A stretch of 15,568 nucleotides of DNA from Deltaproteobacteria bacterium (lineage in GTDB: Bacteria > Desulfobacterota > Desulfobulbia > Desulfobulbales > VMSU01), in contig JAJYJA010000043.1 of NCBI GenBank assembly GCA_021789795.1, forward strand, positions 1-15,568, given 5' to 3'. The notes under the pieces were generated by a model that saw only the letters and a program-made list of their open reading frames with translations, made no database searches and was not told the DNA's origin. This document shows, one piece after another, positions 1 through 6,633 of the stretch (the stretch's first letter is position 1; every line of letters begins with the position of its first letter). Position numbers and translations under genes: made by a program.

Positions 1-176
1 CCAACAATCAAGCCGAAAACGACCTGCGGATGACCAAAGTCCAGCAGAAGATTGTGGGCGGCACAAGCTGGATAGTTACAATTTACTATCAGAAAAACGG
101 AGAATTAGGGGTCAAGTCTTGCAATAATATAAATCTAGTCGGGGATAACGTCCTGGTGCATGATTGCCAGGCTTGA
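1..176 (+). pseudogene. Truncated 3' end of an IS66-family transposase, fused to unrelated sequence
   Basis: An open frame enters from the window edge at base 3 and stops with TGA at 174-176. Its first 20 codons (3-62) read NNQAENDLRM followed by TKVQQKIVGG. This is the conserved C-terminal block of IS66-type DDE transposases, in which the E of the NNxAE motif is the last catalytic residue. After the GG the similarity stops. An intact IS66 protein would continue with a phenylalanine/arginine-rich stretch and a further C-terminal domain, whereas here the frame reads into AT-rich sequence that does not look like protein. A short perfect hairpin (arms 71-76 and 85-90) lies just past the junction. 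I infer that the transposase end was replaced or interrupted near base 62. Whether the upstream part is intact cannot be seen. Confidence 0.7.
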
Positions 177-180
177 CCCT
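108..180. repeat. REP-like imperfect inverted repeat
   Basis: The left arm at 108-125 (GGGGTCAAGTCTTGCAAT) and the reverse complement of 163-180 (AGGGTCAAGCCTGGCAAT) agree at 15 of 18 positions, separated by 37 nt. The GGGGTCAAG start followed by an AT-rich stretch resembles repeats that accompany REP-associated Y1 (TnpA_REP) transposases in proteobacteria; that resemblance is from memory. No Y1 transposase is in the window, so the element would be a non-autonomous copy. It lies just downstream of the stop of the minus-strand cytochrome gene, so it could also form a hairpin at the end of that transcript, but no clean U-run follows it on that strand. Confidence 0.55.
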
Positions 181-205
181 GGGCAGCTTTTAGCATCCTG
201 GCCGC

Positions 206-610
206 TTACGGGCAGGCGGCCTGTAACTCCGGGGGGTTGTTGGCCAGGCACTCGGTAAGTTGGTGGGCCTCGTCGGGGTTGACCCGCGCCCCGCGGCTGA
301 TCATCAGCTCCACGGTGCGCTGCCAGCGGTACTTGCTCTTCTTGCCTAGCTGTTCGCAGATGCGCTCGGTGCTGTGGCAGACGGTGCATCTTTCGGCAAG
401 GAGATGGGCGCAGGGGCCGGTCTTGACCTGGCCGGGGCCGCTGCCGGGGGTGGCGGGCGGCGGTTGGCTGGTCTGGGTTTGCCCGTTAGCGGGGGAGGAG
501 GCGGAGGGGTCTTGCTGGCCAGGTTTCGAGCAGCCGCCAGCCGGGATAAGCAGCAGCAGGCCGGCGGCGAGGAGGGCCGGGAGCGGGGGTGTTCTTGGTC
601 GGATAGCCAT
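206..610 (-). CDS. Small mono-haem c-type cytochrome lipoprotein
   Basis: The product is about 134 residues from ATG at 610. It has an N-terminal arginine pair, a hydrophobic stretch (LLAAGLLLLIP) and a lipobox-like AGGC, so it is probably lipidated after signal peptidase II cleavage. A low-complexity Ser/Pro/Gln/Gly linker of about 35 residues follows. The folded part has one CTVCH haem-attachment motif (CxxCH, about residues 75-79), with further cysteines on either side and a methionine about 24 residues later (VELMISRG) that could be the second iron ligand. The layout suggests a periplasmic, membrane-tethered electron carrier; its partners are unknown. A GTG at 622 that overlaps the stop of the upstream gene is an alternative start. 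Neither start has a good ribosome binding site, and ATG at 610, 5 nt after the upstream stop, is preferred. The gene is the last of a three-gene minus-strand cluster. Confidence 0.78.
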   Translation of the reverse strand: MAIRPRTPPLPALLAAGLLLLIPAGGCSKPGQQDPSASSPANGQTQTSQPPPATPGSGPGQVKTGPCAHLLAERCTVCHSTERICEQLGKKSKYRWQRTVELMISRGARVNPDEAHQLTECLANNPPELQAACP

Positions 611-615
611 CTCGT

Positions 616-1485
616 TCAGCACCAGGTTAGGGAGTATTTGCGGATGAAGGCCAGCGGTTGATAGGACAATTTTGCCTGGCGCAGGCCCAGGTCGCCCACG
701 TCCTGCTCCCGGTTGACCTGGGCGAAACCGGGCTGCCGGGCGACGAACTCCCGGTTGATCGCCTGGTAGATGCCCTTGTAACTGGCCAGGCCCTTCTCGA
801 AGTGGATCAGCAGGGTGTCCGGGGGCAGGGGCTCGCCGACGGTGAAGGCCGCCGCCTGGCCATCGACCAGGATCATCCCGCCCAGCAGGGGCCGCAGGTC
901 GGCGAAGTGGCGCATCACCTTGGCGATGGCCCGGTCTTCGGCGGCGAGGCTAGGCGAGAACTCGCAGTTGTGCCACTGGCACCACTGGCCCTGCACGGCG
1001 AGCACCTTCTCGACGTTTTGGTCATCCAGCGGCTCGTAGCGCCAGTCGTGGTGTTTCTGGAACTGACGGAGCAGGTTGCGCTTGGCGTGGAAGCGGTTGC
1101 CGGGAAGCTCCGCAAGCTCGGACGCCCGGTAGAGGTAATCCCAGTTGTGCCGCTCGGTCTTGATCCGCGTCCCCGGCAGGGCCCGGGCCATCCTCACCGC
1201 CAGGGACTCCGGCAGCCGGGTGAACTCCTCCCCGTAGAGCCGGGGCCGCAGCCGGGGCCAGTCCACCTGCTCCCAGGGGCCGACCGGGGCCCAGAGGGCG
1301 GGGCGGGGCTGGCCCTGGCGCAGCCACACCAGGCCGTCGGCCCAGGCCCAGCTCAAGGCGTGCGCCTCGCCCCAGGCCCAGAGGTTGACGAAGCTGTAGT
1401 CCGAGGAGACCTCCGGGGTCTTGGCGAGCAGGGCGCGGTACTCCGCCTGTCGGTCGAGGCTGATGGCCGAGAAATCCAGCTTCAT
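616..1485 (-). CDS. DUF2156 / phosphatidylglycerol lysyltransferase C-terminal-like protein
   Basis: The 289-residue protein has no signal peptide or membrane segment. It looks like a stand-alone DUF2156 (LPG_synthase_C) protein, whose fold is made of GNAT acyltransferase-like halves. Typical landmarks are the early YSFVNLWAW segment (residues 30-38), a basic GNRFHAKRNLLRQF stretch (129-142), YKGIYQAINREF (236-247) and the near-terminal NREQDVGDLGLRQAK block (258-272). In MprF the related domain moves an amino acid from aminoacyl-tRNA to phosphatidylglycerol. The stand-alone family is largely uncharacterised, so substrate and reaction are unknown here. It starts 3 nt after the M48 protease stop and its own stop lies within a few bases of the cytochrome start, consistent with one transcript. 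No strong Shine-Dalgarno is visible, which fits translational coupling. Confidence 0.82.
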   Translation of the reverse strand: MKLDFSAISLDRQAEYRALLAKTPEVSSDYSFVNLWAWGEAHALSWAWADGLVWLRQGQPRPALWAPVGPWEQVDWPRLRPRLYGEEFTRLPESLAVRMARALPGTRIKTERHNWDYLYRASELAELPGNRFHAKRNLLRQFQKHHDWRYEPLDDQNVEKVLAVQGQWCQWHNCEFSPSLAAEDRAIAKVMRHFADLRPLLGGMILVDGQAAAFTVGEPLPPDTLLIHFEKGLASYKGIYQAINREFVARQPGFAQVNREQDVGDLGLRQAKLSYQPLAFIRKYSLTWC

Positions 1486-1488
1486 GTC

Positions 1489-2733
1489 TTAAGGGGTGTG
1501 GTGGCGAAGGGCCTCGATCCGGGCCTGGAGGGGCGGGTGGGAGCTGTGCAGGAAGACGAAGAACGGGTGCGGGGTCAGGTTGGCCAGGTTGTGGGCCGCG
1601 AGTTTTTTCAGCGCCAGGATCAGGGACTGGCCGTTGCCCAAGGTGTCGGCGGCGAAGCGGTCCGCCTCGAACTCGTGGCGGCGGGAGATGGCGTTCATCA
1701 GGACGGCGAGGATCAGCTCCAGCGGGCTCACCAGCAGCCCGAAGATGGCCAGCCCGACGTGGGTCGAGGGGTGGGTCAGGCCGAAGGCGGCGAACAGCCC
1801 CTGGCTGGTCAGGGCCAGGGAGAGCAGGTAGAGCATCAGCCCCAGGTGGAGGATGCCGAGCGCCATGCCCTTGATGATGTGCCTTTTCTGGTAATGGCCG
1901 ATCTCGTGGGCCAGGACGCCCACCAGCTCGTCCACCCCGTGGCCCTCGATCAGGGTGTCGTAGAGGGCGACCCGCTTGTGGCTGCCAAAGCCGGTGAAGA
2001 AGGCGTTTGACTTGTTCGAGCGCTTCGAGCCGTCGAGAACCAGGACGTTGTCCAGGGCGAAGCCCACCGAACGGGCGTAGCCCAGGATGCGCTCCCGCAG
2101 CTCGCCCTCGGCCAGGGGGGTGAAGGTGTTGAACAGGGGCATGATCCAGGCCGGGGCGATAAACTGCATGAGCACCACGAACAGGGAGGTCATGGCCCAG
2201 GCGTACAGCCAGGCGTTGGCCCCGGCCCGGTTGAAGAGGAAAAGCACCCCGGCCAGCAAGGGGCCGCCCAGGATGACCGCCAGCAGCAGCCCCTTGCCGA
2301 GATCGGCGATGAAGGTGCGGAGGGTGGTGCGGTTGAAGCCGTAGCGTTCCTCCAGCCAGAAGGTGGCGTGGATGGAGAAGGGCAGCGAGACCAGGGTGCG
2401 GGCGAGCAGGAGGGCGCCCAGGTAGATGAGGCCGCTGACGATCCCCCCCAGGTTCAGGCCGCGCACCCAAAGATCGAGCCAGGCAAAGCCGCCGGCCAGC
2501 CAGAAGGCGACGGTGACCGCCAGATCAAAGGCCCCGGTCAGCAGCCCGAAGCGGGTCTTGGCCCTGGTGTAGCGCTGGGAGCGGGCGTACTCCTCCGGCG
2601 GATAGACATCGGCGAGACCGGGGGGCGGCTCCGGGGTCAGGGTGGCGAGGTTGAGCAGCTCGGCCACCGTCTCCACCAGAAAATTTATGATCAGGGCGGC
2701 GAGGATGAGTCCGGCGAGCCAGTTTGCTTCCAT
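1489..2733 (-). CDS. M48 family CaaX-type (Ste24-like) membrane zinc metalloprotease
   Basis: This 414-residue polytopic membrane protein has the Ste24/CaaX protease layout. An N-terminal M48_N membrane region (residues 1-200) includes the YGFNRTTLRTFIADLGKG signature (131-148). The M48 peptidase domain carries the zinc motif HEIGH (276-280) and the downstream EFEAD (354-358), whose first glutamate is the expected third zinc ligand. SHPPLQARI near the C terminus is also family-typical. All catalytic residues are present and the length is normal, so it should be active as an inner-membrane protease. Bacterial substrates of this family are mostly unknown; related M48 enzymes act in membrane-protein quality control and outer-membrane assembly. 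The start at MEANWLAGL matches the short N terminus usual in the family, although the ribosome binding site is poor. It leads a three-gene cluster transcribed away from the tol operon. Confidence 0.92.
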   Translation of the reverse strand: MEANWLAGLILAALIINFLVETVAELLNLATLTPEPPPGLADVYPPEEYARSQRYTRAKTRFGLLTGAFDLAVTVAFWLAGGFAWLDLWVRGLNLGGIVSGLIYLGALLLARTLVSLPFSIHATFWLEERYGFNRTTLRTFIADLGKGLLLAVILGGPLLAGVLFLFNRAGANAWLYAWAMTSLFVVLMQFIAPAWIMPLFNTFTPLAEGELRERILGYARSVGFALDNVLVLDGSKRSNKSNAFFTGFGSHKRVALYDTLIEGHGVDELVGVLAHEIGHYQKRHIIKGMALGILHLGLMLYLLSLALTSQGLFAAFGLTHPSTHVGLAIFGLLVSPLELILAVLMNAISRRHEFEADRFAADTLGNGQSLILALKKLAAHNLANLTPHPFFVFLHSSHPPLQARIEALRHHTP

Positions 2734-2772
2734 GTGGGGTGGTAGTGGGGTGTTGGAGGTTTTGGCCGGGAG

Positions 2773-2800
2773 CTTGACAGAGTTTACCCTTCAGGTCAAG
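2773..2800. promoter_or_regulatory. Dyad CTTGAC-N16-GTCAAG between divergent genes
   Basis: CTTGAC at 2773-2778 and GTCAAG at 2795-2800 form a perfect 6-bp inverted repeat with a 16-nt centre. It lies about 40 bp upstream of the M48 protease start and about 210 bp upstream of tolQ. The symmetry and position suit an operator, and each arm contains a -35-like TTGAC on one strand, but no convincing -10 element sits at the right distance on either strand. Functional assignment is speculative. Confidence 0.25.
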
Positions 2801-2862
2801 CGGTTCTTTCCCTCCCCGGCGTTCAGGGCCGCGATTTTCCGTCTTAGGCCCAAAAAAATCAT

Positions 2863-2891
2863 TTGATTCCTGGCCGCTATTTGAGTAGGTT
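2863..2891 (+). promoter_or_regulatory. Candidate sigma-70-type promoter for the tol operon
   Basis: TTGATT (2863-2868) and TAGGTT (2886-2891) are separated by 17 nt, about 120 bp upstream of the tolQ ATG. Each hexamer is only a moderate match (4/6 and 3/6), so this is the best candidate seen rather than a firm call. The preceding run of seven A residues (2852-2858) could act as an UP-like element. The remainder of the 280-bp divergent region shows no other gene. Confidence 0.28.
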
Positions 2892-3013
2892 GGGCCTGGC
2901 AAGAAGCAGGGGGGCTGCCCCGAGCAGCGTCCGCCGGAACACCATCCCGAACCGCCCGCCGCACCCCGTTACCCTTACCTCCCCAAAATTTCGTACCCAC
3001 GGAAACCATAGCG

Positions 3014-3709
3014 ATGCAGGATCTAAGTATTGTCAGCATGTTCTTGAATGCCGGGCTGATCGTGAAGTGCGTCATGCTCCTTCTGATGACCTTTTCCATC
3101 GGCTCCTGGTACATCATCTTCATGAAGTTCATCCTCTTTAAGCGGGTGCGTCAGGACTCGGAGTCCTTTCTGGAGAATTTCTGGCGTTCCAAAAACCTGG
3201 CCGAGGCCGCCAAGTCGGCCCAGAAGACGCCCACCAGCCCCGAGGCGCAGATATTTATCGCCGGATTCAGTGAGTTGCAGAAGATCAGCAAGTCCAAGTC
3301 CCCCTCCGATGCCAACGACACCTTCGAGATGCGCATGGCGGGGATGGATAACTTGAAGCGGGCCTTGGAAAAGGCGGCCACCACCGAGTCCGAGCGGCTG
3401 GGACGGGCCTTGAGCTTCTTGGCCACCACCGGCAGCGCCACCCCCTTCATCGGTCTGTTCGGCACCGTCTGGGGGATCATGAGTTCGTTTCAGGACATCG
3501 GCCAGAAGGGCGGGGCCTCGTTGGCGGTAGTGGCCCCTGGCATCTCCGAGGCCCTGGTGGCCACCGCCGCCGGCCTGGCGGTGGCCATCCCCTCGGTCAT
3601 CTTCTTCAACTACTTTACCGCCAAGATCGCCGACACCGAAAACGACATGCAGCGTTTCTCCACCGATTTCCTGAATCTGGTGGAGCGGGATTTGATCGCC
3701 AAACTGTAG
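3014..3709 (+). CDS. tolQ: TolQ, proton-channel subunit of the Tol-Pal motor
   Basis: The 231-residue protein has the three-helix layout of the TolQ/ExbB/MotA family. One helix lies near the N terminus (about 13-38), followed by a long cytoplasmic segment (about 40-133). Two further helices follow, containing GLFGTVWGIMSSF (147-159) and APGISEALVATAAGLAVAIPSV (174-195), both characteristic of the family. TolQ multimers surround TolR in the inner membrane and turn proton flow into movement of TolA, which is needed for outer-membrane constriction during division. Length is normal. A GGAA lies about 9 nt before the ATG. It is the first gene of the operon; the ybgC thioesterase gene that precedes tolQ in enterobacteria is absent. 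ExbB is the alternative, but the tolA/tolB/cpoB neighbours settle the assignment. Confidence 0.95.
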   Translation: MQDLSIVSMFLNAGLIVKCVMLLLMTFSIGSWYIIFMKFILFKRVRQDSESFLENFWRSKNLAEAAKSAQKTPTSPEAQIFIAGFSELQKISKSKSPSDANDTFEMRMAGMDNLKRALEKAATTESERLGRALSFLATTGSATPFIGLFGTVWGIMSSFQDIGQKGGASLAVVAPGISEALVATAAGLAVAIPSVIFFNYFTAKIADTENDMQRFSTDFLNLVERDLIAKL

Positions 3710-3721
3710 CGGGTGGCCGAC

Positions 3722-4138
3722 ATGGGAATGGGAACCGCAAAGAAGGGGGCGGTGATGGCCGACATCAACGTCACCCCCCTGGTGGACGTGATGCTGGTGC
3801 TGCTCATCATCTTCATGGTCACCGCGCCGATGATGACCCAAGGGGTGAACGTCGATCTGCCCCAGACCACCGCCAAGCCCTTGAAACAGGACGACAAGCC
3901 GGTGGTCATCACCATCGACCCCCAGGGGGATATCTTCTTTGATCAGATCAAGGGGGACCGCAAGATCCTCCAGCAGCAACTGGCGGAGCTGGCCCACAAC
4001 CAGGGCACTGAGCAGCCCATCTTTCTCAGGGCCGACAAGCAGGTGCCCTACGGGGTGGTGGCCCAGGTGATGGCCGACATCAAGGAGGCCGGTTTCTCGA
4101 AATTAGGGATGGTCACTCAGCCCGAAGACCGGCGATGA
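3722..4138 (+). CDS. tolR: TolR, ExbD/TolR-family motor subunit
   Basis: About 138 residues. A short cytoplasmic tail leads to ADINVTPLVDVMLVLLIIF, the ExbD/TolR membrane helix. The aspartate of LVDVML (about residue 22) corresponds to the proton-carrying Asp23 of E. coli TolR. A periplasmic domain follows, ending in the usual RADKQVPYGVVAQVMADIKEAG block. It forms the rotor/stator core with TolQ. The start at ATG 3722 is chosen because a GGGTGG lies about 5 nt upstream. A GTG at 3713, which would add three residues, is possible. The stop overlaps the tolA start by 4 nt (ATGA), a sign of translational coupling. Confidence 0.95.
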   Translation: MGMGTAKKGAVMADINVTPLVDVMLVLLIIFMVTAPMMTQGVNVDLPQTTAKPLKQDDKPVVITIDPQGDIFFDQIKGDRKILQQQLAELAHNQGTEQPIFLRADKQVPYGVVAQVMADIKEAGFSKLGMVTQPEDRR

Positions 4139-5283
4139 TCCCCTTCAATCCCTTCCGCCAGAACCGGCCGGGTGAGGATGAGCAGTGGAAGTTGCCCCTG
4201 ATTCTGTCTGTCGTCTTCCACCTCCTGCTTTTGCTCCTGATCATGTTCCCTCCCAGTTTCCTCCTCTTCCGCCGCCAGCTGCCCGAGGTACAGACCATCA
4301 ACCTCTTCGACGCCGGGGAGCTGAACCTGCCCGCCGCCGGCGGCCCCAAACGGTCGGGAAACGCCTTGGTGCACAAGCCGCCGGCCCAGGCCCGGAAGGC
4401 GGAGGCCAAGCCCGAGCCGCCCAAGCCCGAGCCGGCCAAGCAGGCGCCGCCCCCACCCGAGACCCCGCCCGAGCCGCCCAAGCCGCCCGAGCCGGAACCA
4501 AAGCCGGAGCCGGTTCCCGAGCCGCCGAAACCAGAACCCAAGCCCGAGCCCAAGCCGATACCGGAGCCGCCCAAGCCCAAGCCGGAGGAGCCCAAGCCCC
4601 CGGAGAAGGCCATCTCGCTTGCCCCCAACAAGGTGAAGAAGAAGGTGGCGCCGGAAAAGCCGGAGCCCAAGCCGCCCGAGAAGCAGGAGAAGCCCAAGAC
4701 CGCCAAGGCCGAGCCGCCCAAGGAGAAGCCCAAACCCGAGAAGAAGGCGGACAAGGCCGAGGCCAAGATCATGAAGTCCCTGGAGCGCATCCAGGCCGAG
4801 GTCGCCAAGAAGCAGGATGCGGAGGCGATCAAGGACAAGCTGGCCCGCCTCCGCGACTCGCTGCACGAGACGACCAACGGCCAGCCGTCCGCGGTTGACC
4901 AGCCCGGCGCCTCTGACACCGCCTCCGGCACCGGGGGGCCGGACAACGGCGGCACCGCCGCCGCCGGGGCCGGGGGTGGTTCTTCGCTTGATAAGGCATT
5001 GAATGCTTATTATATTGCCCTGGTTCGCAAGATTCAGAGCAACTGGATGCTGCCCGACACCCAGAATTGGGACAAGGATCTGGAGGCGGTGGCGGTGATC
5101 GTCATCAAGCGGGACGGCACGGTCTCCGAGAGCCACTTCGAGAAGAAGTCCGGCAACCCCCAGTTCGACCAGTATGTGGAGAAGGCGATCAAGGCCGCCC
5201 AGCCCCTGCCCGCCTTCCCGGCGGAGATCAAGGAGGACGAGCTGCCAGTCGGTTTCAAATTCAAACCCAGTGGACTGTTTTGA
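4135..5283 (+). CDS. tolA: TolA-type energy transducer with TonB-like proline-rich linker
   Basis: This 382-residue protein has one N-terminal membrane helix (about 19-37) containing the S-x3-H pair (S25, H29) by which TonB and TolA engage their motors. Next comes a very long Pro/Lys/Glu linker (about 90-205), a charged helical stretch (about 205-245), a Gly/Ala-rich spacer (about 255-284) and a C-terminal TonB_C/TolA_C-like domain (about 287-382) with NAYYIALVRKIQSNW and a VAVIVIKRDGTV strand. It spans the periplasm to transmit motor force. In E. coli TolA the middle domain is a long Ala-rich helix; here the PK/PE repeats look like TonB. Position between tolR and tolB argues for TolA function, although many databases would label it an energy transducer TonB. 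The ATG overlaps the tolR stop. Confidence 0.88.
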   Translation: MIPFNPFRQNRPGEDEQWKLPLILSVVFHLLLLLLIMFPPSFLLFRRQLPEVQTINLFDAGELNLPAAGGPKRSGNALVHKPPAQARKAEAKPEPPKPEPAKQAPPPPETPPEPPKPPEPEPKPEPVPEPPKPEPKPEPKPIPEPPKPKPEEPKPPEKAISLAPNKVKKKVAPEKPEPKPPEKQEKPKTAKAEPPKEKPKPEKKADKAEAKIMKSLERIQAEVAKKQDAEAIKDKLARLRDSLHETTNGQPSAVDQPGASDTASGTGGPDNGGTAAAGAGGGSSLDKALNAYYIALVRKIQSNWMLPDTQNWDKDLEAVAVIVIKRDGTVSESHFEKKSGNPQFDQYVEKAIKAAQPLPAFPAEIKEDELPVGFKFKPSGLF

Positions 5284-5285
5284 TT

Positions 5286-6584
5286 ATGAAGAAATATCGT
5301 GTGCTCCTATCGGCGTGGTTGGTTTGTTTCGCGGTGCTGGTCCCGGCGGTGTCCCGGGCCATCGTCTATCTGGACATCACCTCGGCGGAGATGAAGAAGC
5401 TCTCCGTCGCCATCCCGGCCTTTGTCGAGTCCGGGGCCCCTGGTGGCGGCGGCACCGGCAAGGGCCAGGAGATGGCGGATTTAGTGGCCAAGGCCTTGAT
5501 CTTTCACGGGTTTGTCTCCGTGATCCCCGCCTCTTCCTATCATAACACCCAGGACGCCAACTGGGCGTCGCTGGGCGCCGATTACGCGGTGCTGTGCAGT
5601 TACGGCAGCCAGGGCGGCGAGATGGCGCTGGAGAGCAAGGTCATCGATGTGCATGCCAACAAGACGCTGGCGGACAAGCGTTACGTCGCCCCCTGGGCCA
5701 AGGCCCGCACCACCCTGCTGAAGCTGAGCGACGACGTGATCTTCCAGCTCTCCGGCGAGGAGGGGGTCAGCAATACCGATATTGCCTTTGTCTCTAACAA
5801 GAGCGGTTACAAGGAGGTGTGGGTCTGCGACGTGCTGGGCGATCATCTGCGCCAGGTCACCAGGCATCATTCTTTGTGCGTCTCGCCCCGCTTCTCCCCC
5901 GACGGCGGGCGGCTGGCCTACACCTCCTATCACCGGGGCAACCCCGACCTCTACGTCACCGACCTGTCCCAGAGCAAGTACACCAAGGCCATCTCCTGGC
6001 AGCCGGGCCTGAACATGGCCCCGGCCTGGGCCGCCGACGGCCAGACCATGATCGTCACCCTGAGCCGGGACAGCACCGCCGACCTCTACCGGATGACCAC
6101 CAATGGCCGGATTGTCGATCGTCTCACCAAGGGCGAGGGGATCAACACCTCGGCCAGCTGGTCGCCGGATGGCCGGCGCATCGCCTTCACCTCCGACCGT
6201 TCCGGCACCCCCCAGATCTACATCATGGACGTGGGCAGCCGGCAGACCCAGCGGCTCACCTTCTCCGGCAAGGAGAATACCGGCCCCAGCTGGTCGCCCA
6301 AGGGCGATTTGATCGCCTACACCGGGCGCGCCGACGGCGGCCATCAGATCTTCGTCATCAGCCCGGACGGCGGGGAGCCGAAGCAGGTCACCCAGTACTG
6401 GGGCAACTACGACTCGCCCTCCTGGGCCCCGGATGGCCGGCAGTTGGTGGTGACCCGCGACCGGGGGCCGCAGCAGAAAGACCTGTGTCGGATATTCCTG
6501 AAGGGTGGGGGGCTGACCCCGCTCTTTCCCAACGCCGGGCGGCAGCAGGCCTATCCGCAGTGGTCGCCGCGCCTGCCGTATTGA
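5286..6584 (+). CDS. tolB: TolB, periplasmic beta-propeller protein of the Tol system
   Basis: The start at ATG 5286 gives 432 residues, the usual TolB length. An open frame upstream is only read-through inside tolA. A Sec signal peptide (1-25, ending AVSRA) is followed by the TolB N-terminal domain (about 26-155) and a six-bladed propeller (about 160-432). The blade signature recurs as PRFSPDGGRLAYTS, ASWSPDGRRIAFTSDRSG, PSWSPKGDLIAYTGR and PSWAPDGRQLVVTRDRG. In known systems TolB binds the lipoprotein Pal at the outer membrane and is released when TolA pulls. Here no pal follows, so its partner is encoded elsewhere or replaced. The gene starts 2 nt after the tolA stop and ends in tandem stops (TGA TAA). 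Confidence 0.96.
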   Translation: MKKYRVLLSAWLVCFAVLVPAVSRAIVYLDITSAEMKKLSVAIPAFVESGAPGGGGTGKGQEMADLVAKALIFHGFVSVIPASSYHNTQDANWASLGADYAVLCSYGSQGGEMALESKVIDVHANKTLADKRYVAPWAKARTTLLKLSDDVIFQLSGEEGVSNTDIAFVSNKSGYKEVWVCDVLGDHLRQVTRHHSLCVSPRFSPDGGRLAYTSYHRGNPDLYVTDLSQSKYTKAISWQPGLNMAPAWAADGQTMIVTLSRDSTADLYRMTTNGRIVDRLTKGEGINTSASWSPDGRRIAFTSDRSGTPQIYIMDVGSRQTQRLTFSGKENTGPSWSPKGDLIAYTGRADGGHQIFVISPDGGEPKQVTQYWGNYDSPSWAPDGRQLVVTRDRGPQQKDLCRIFLKGGGLTPLFPNAGRQQAYPQWSPRLPY

Positions 6585-6633
6585 TAAGACGATCTCCTTG
6601 CCGGATAAATATCAGCTAAATGGAGTCTAGACC

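Noticed and set aside
658..2010. Long open frame on the plus strand across the DUF2156 and M48 genes
   Set aside because: It is antisense to two clearly recognisable genes, its translation is low-complexity (Gly/Val/Gln/Leu-rich) and it has no family motif; high GC at third positions keeps such frames open.
1022..2470. Long minus-strand frame overlapping the M48 protease in another frame
   Set aside because: Pro/Arg/Gly-rich shadow of the real gene, crossing from the protease into DUF2156 without any domain.
3023..3997. Minus-strand frame antisense to tolQ and tolR
   Set aside because: Gly/His-rich shadow; tolQ and tolR on the other strand are unmistakable.
4410..4750. CRISPR-like or tandem DNA repeat in tolA
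   Set aside because: The repetition is irregular Pro/Lys/Glu codon reuse in a coding linker, with no constant repeat unit or spacer length.
4113..5136. Minus-strand Gly/Leu/Ser-rich frames opposite tolA, resembling a repeat protein
   Set aside because: They are the reverse complement of the Pro-Lys-Glu repeat codons of TolA, which forces an artificial repetitive sequence.
5067..5285. N-terminal extension of TolB into tolA
   Set aside because: The extension is out-of-frame tolA sequence; the true start MKKYRVLLSAW begins a proper signal peptide at 5286.
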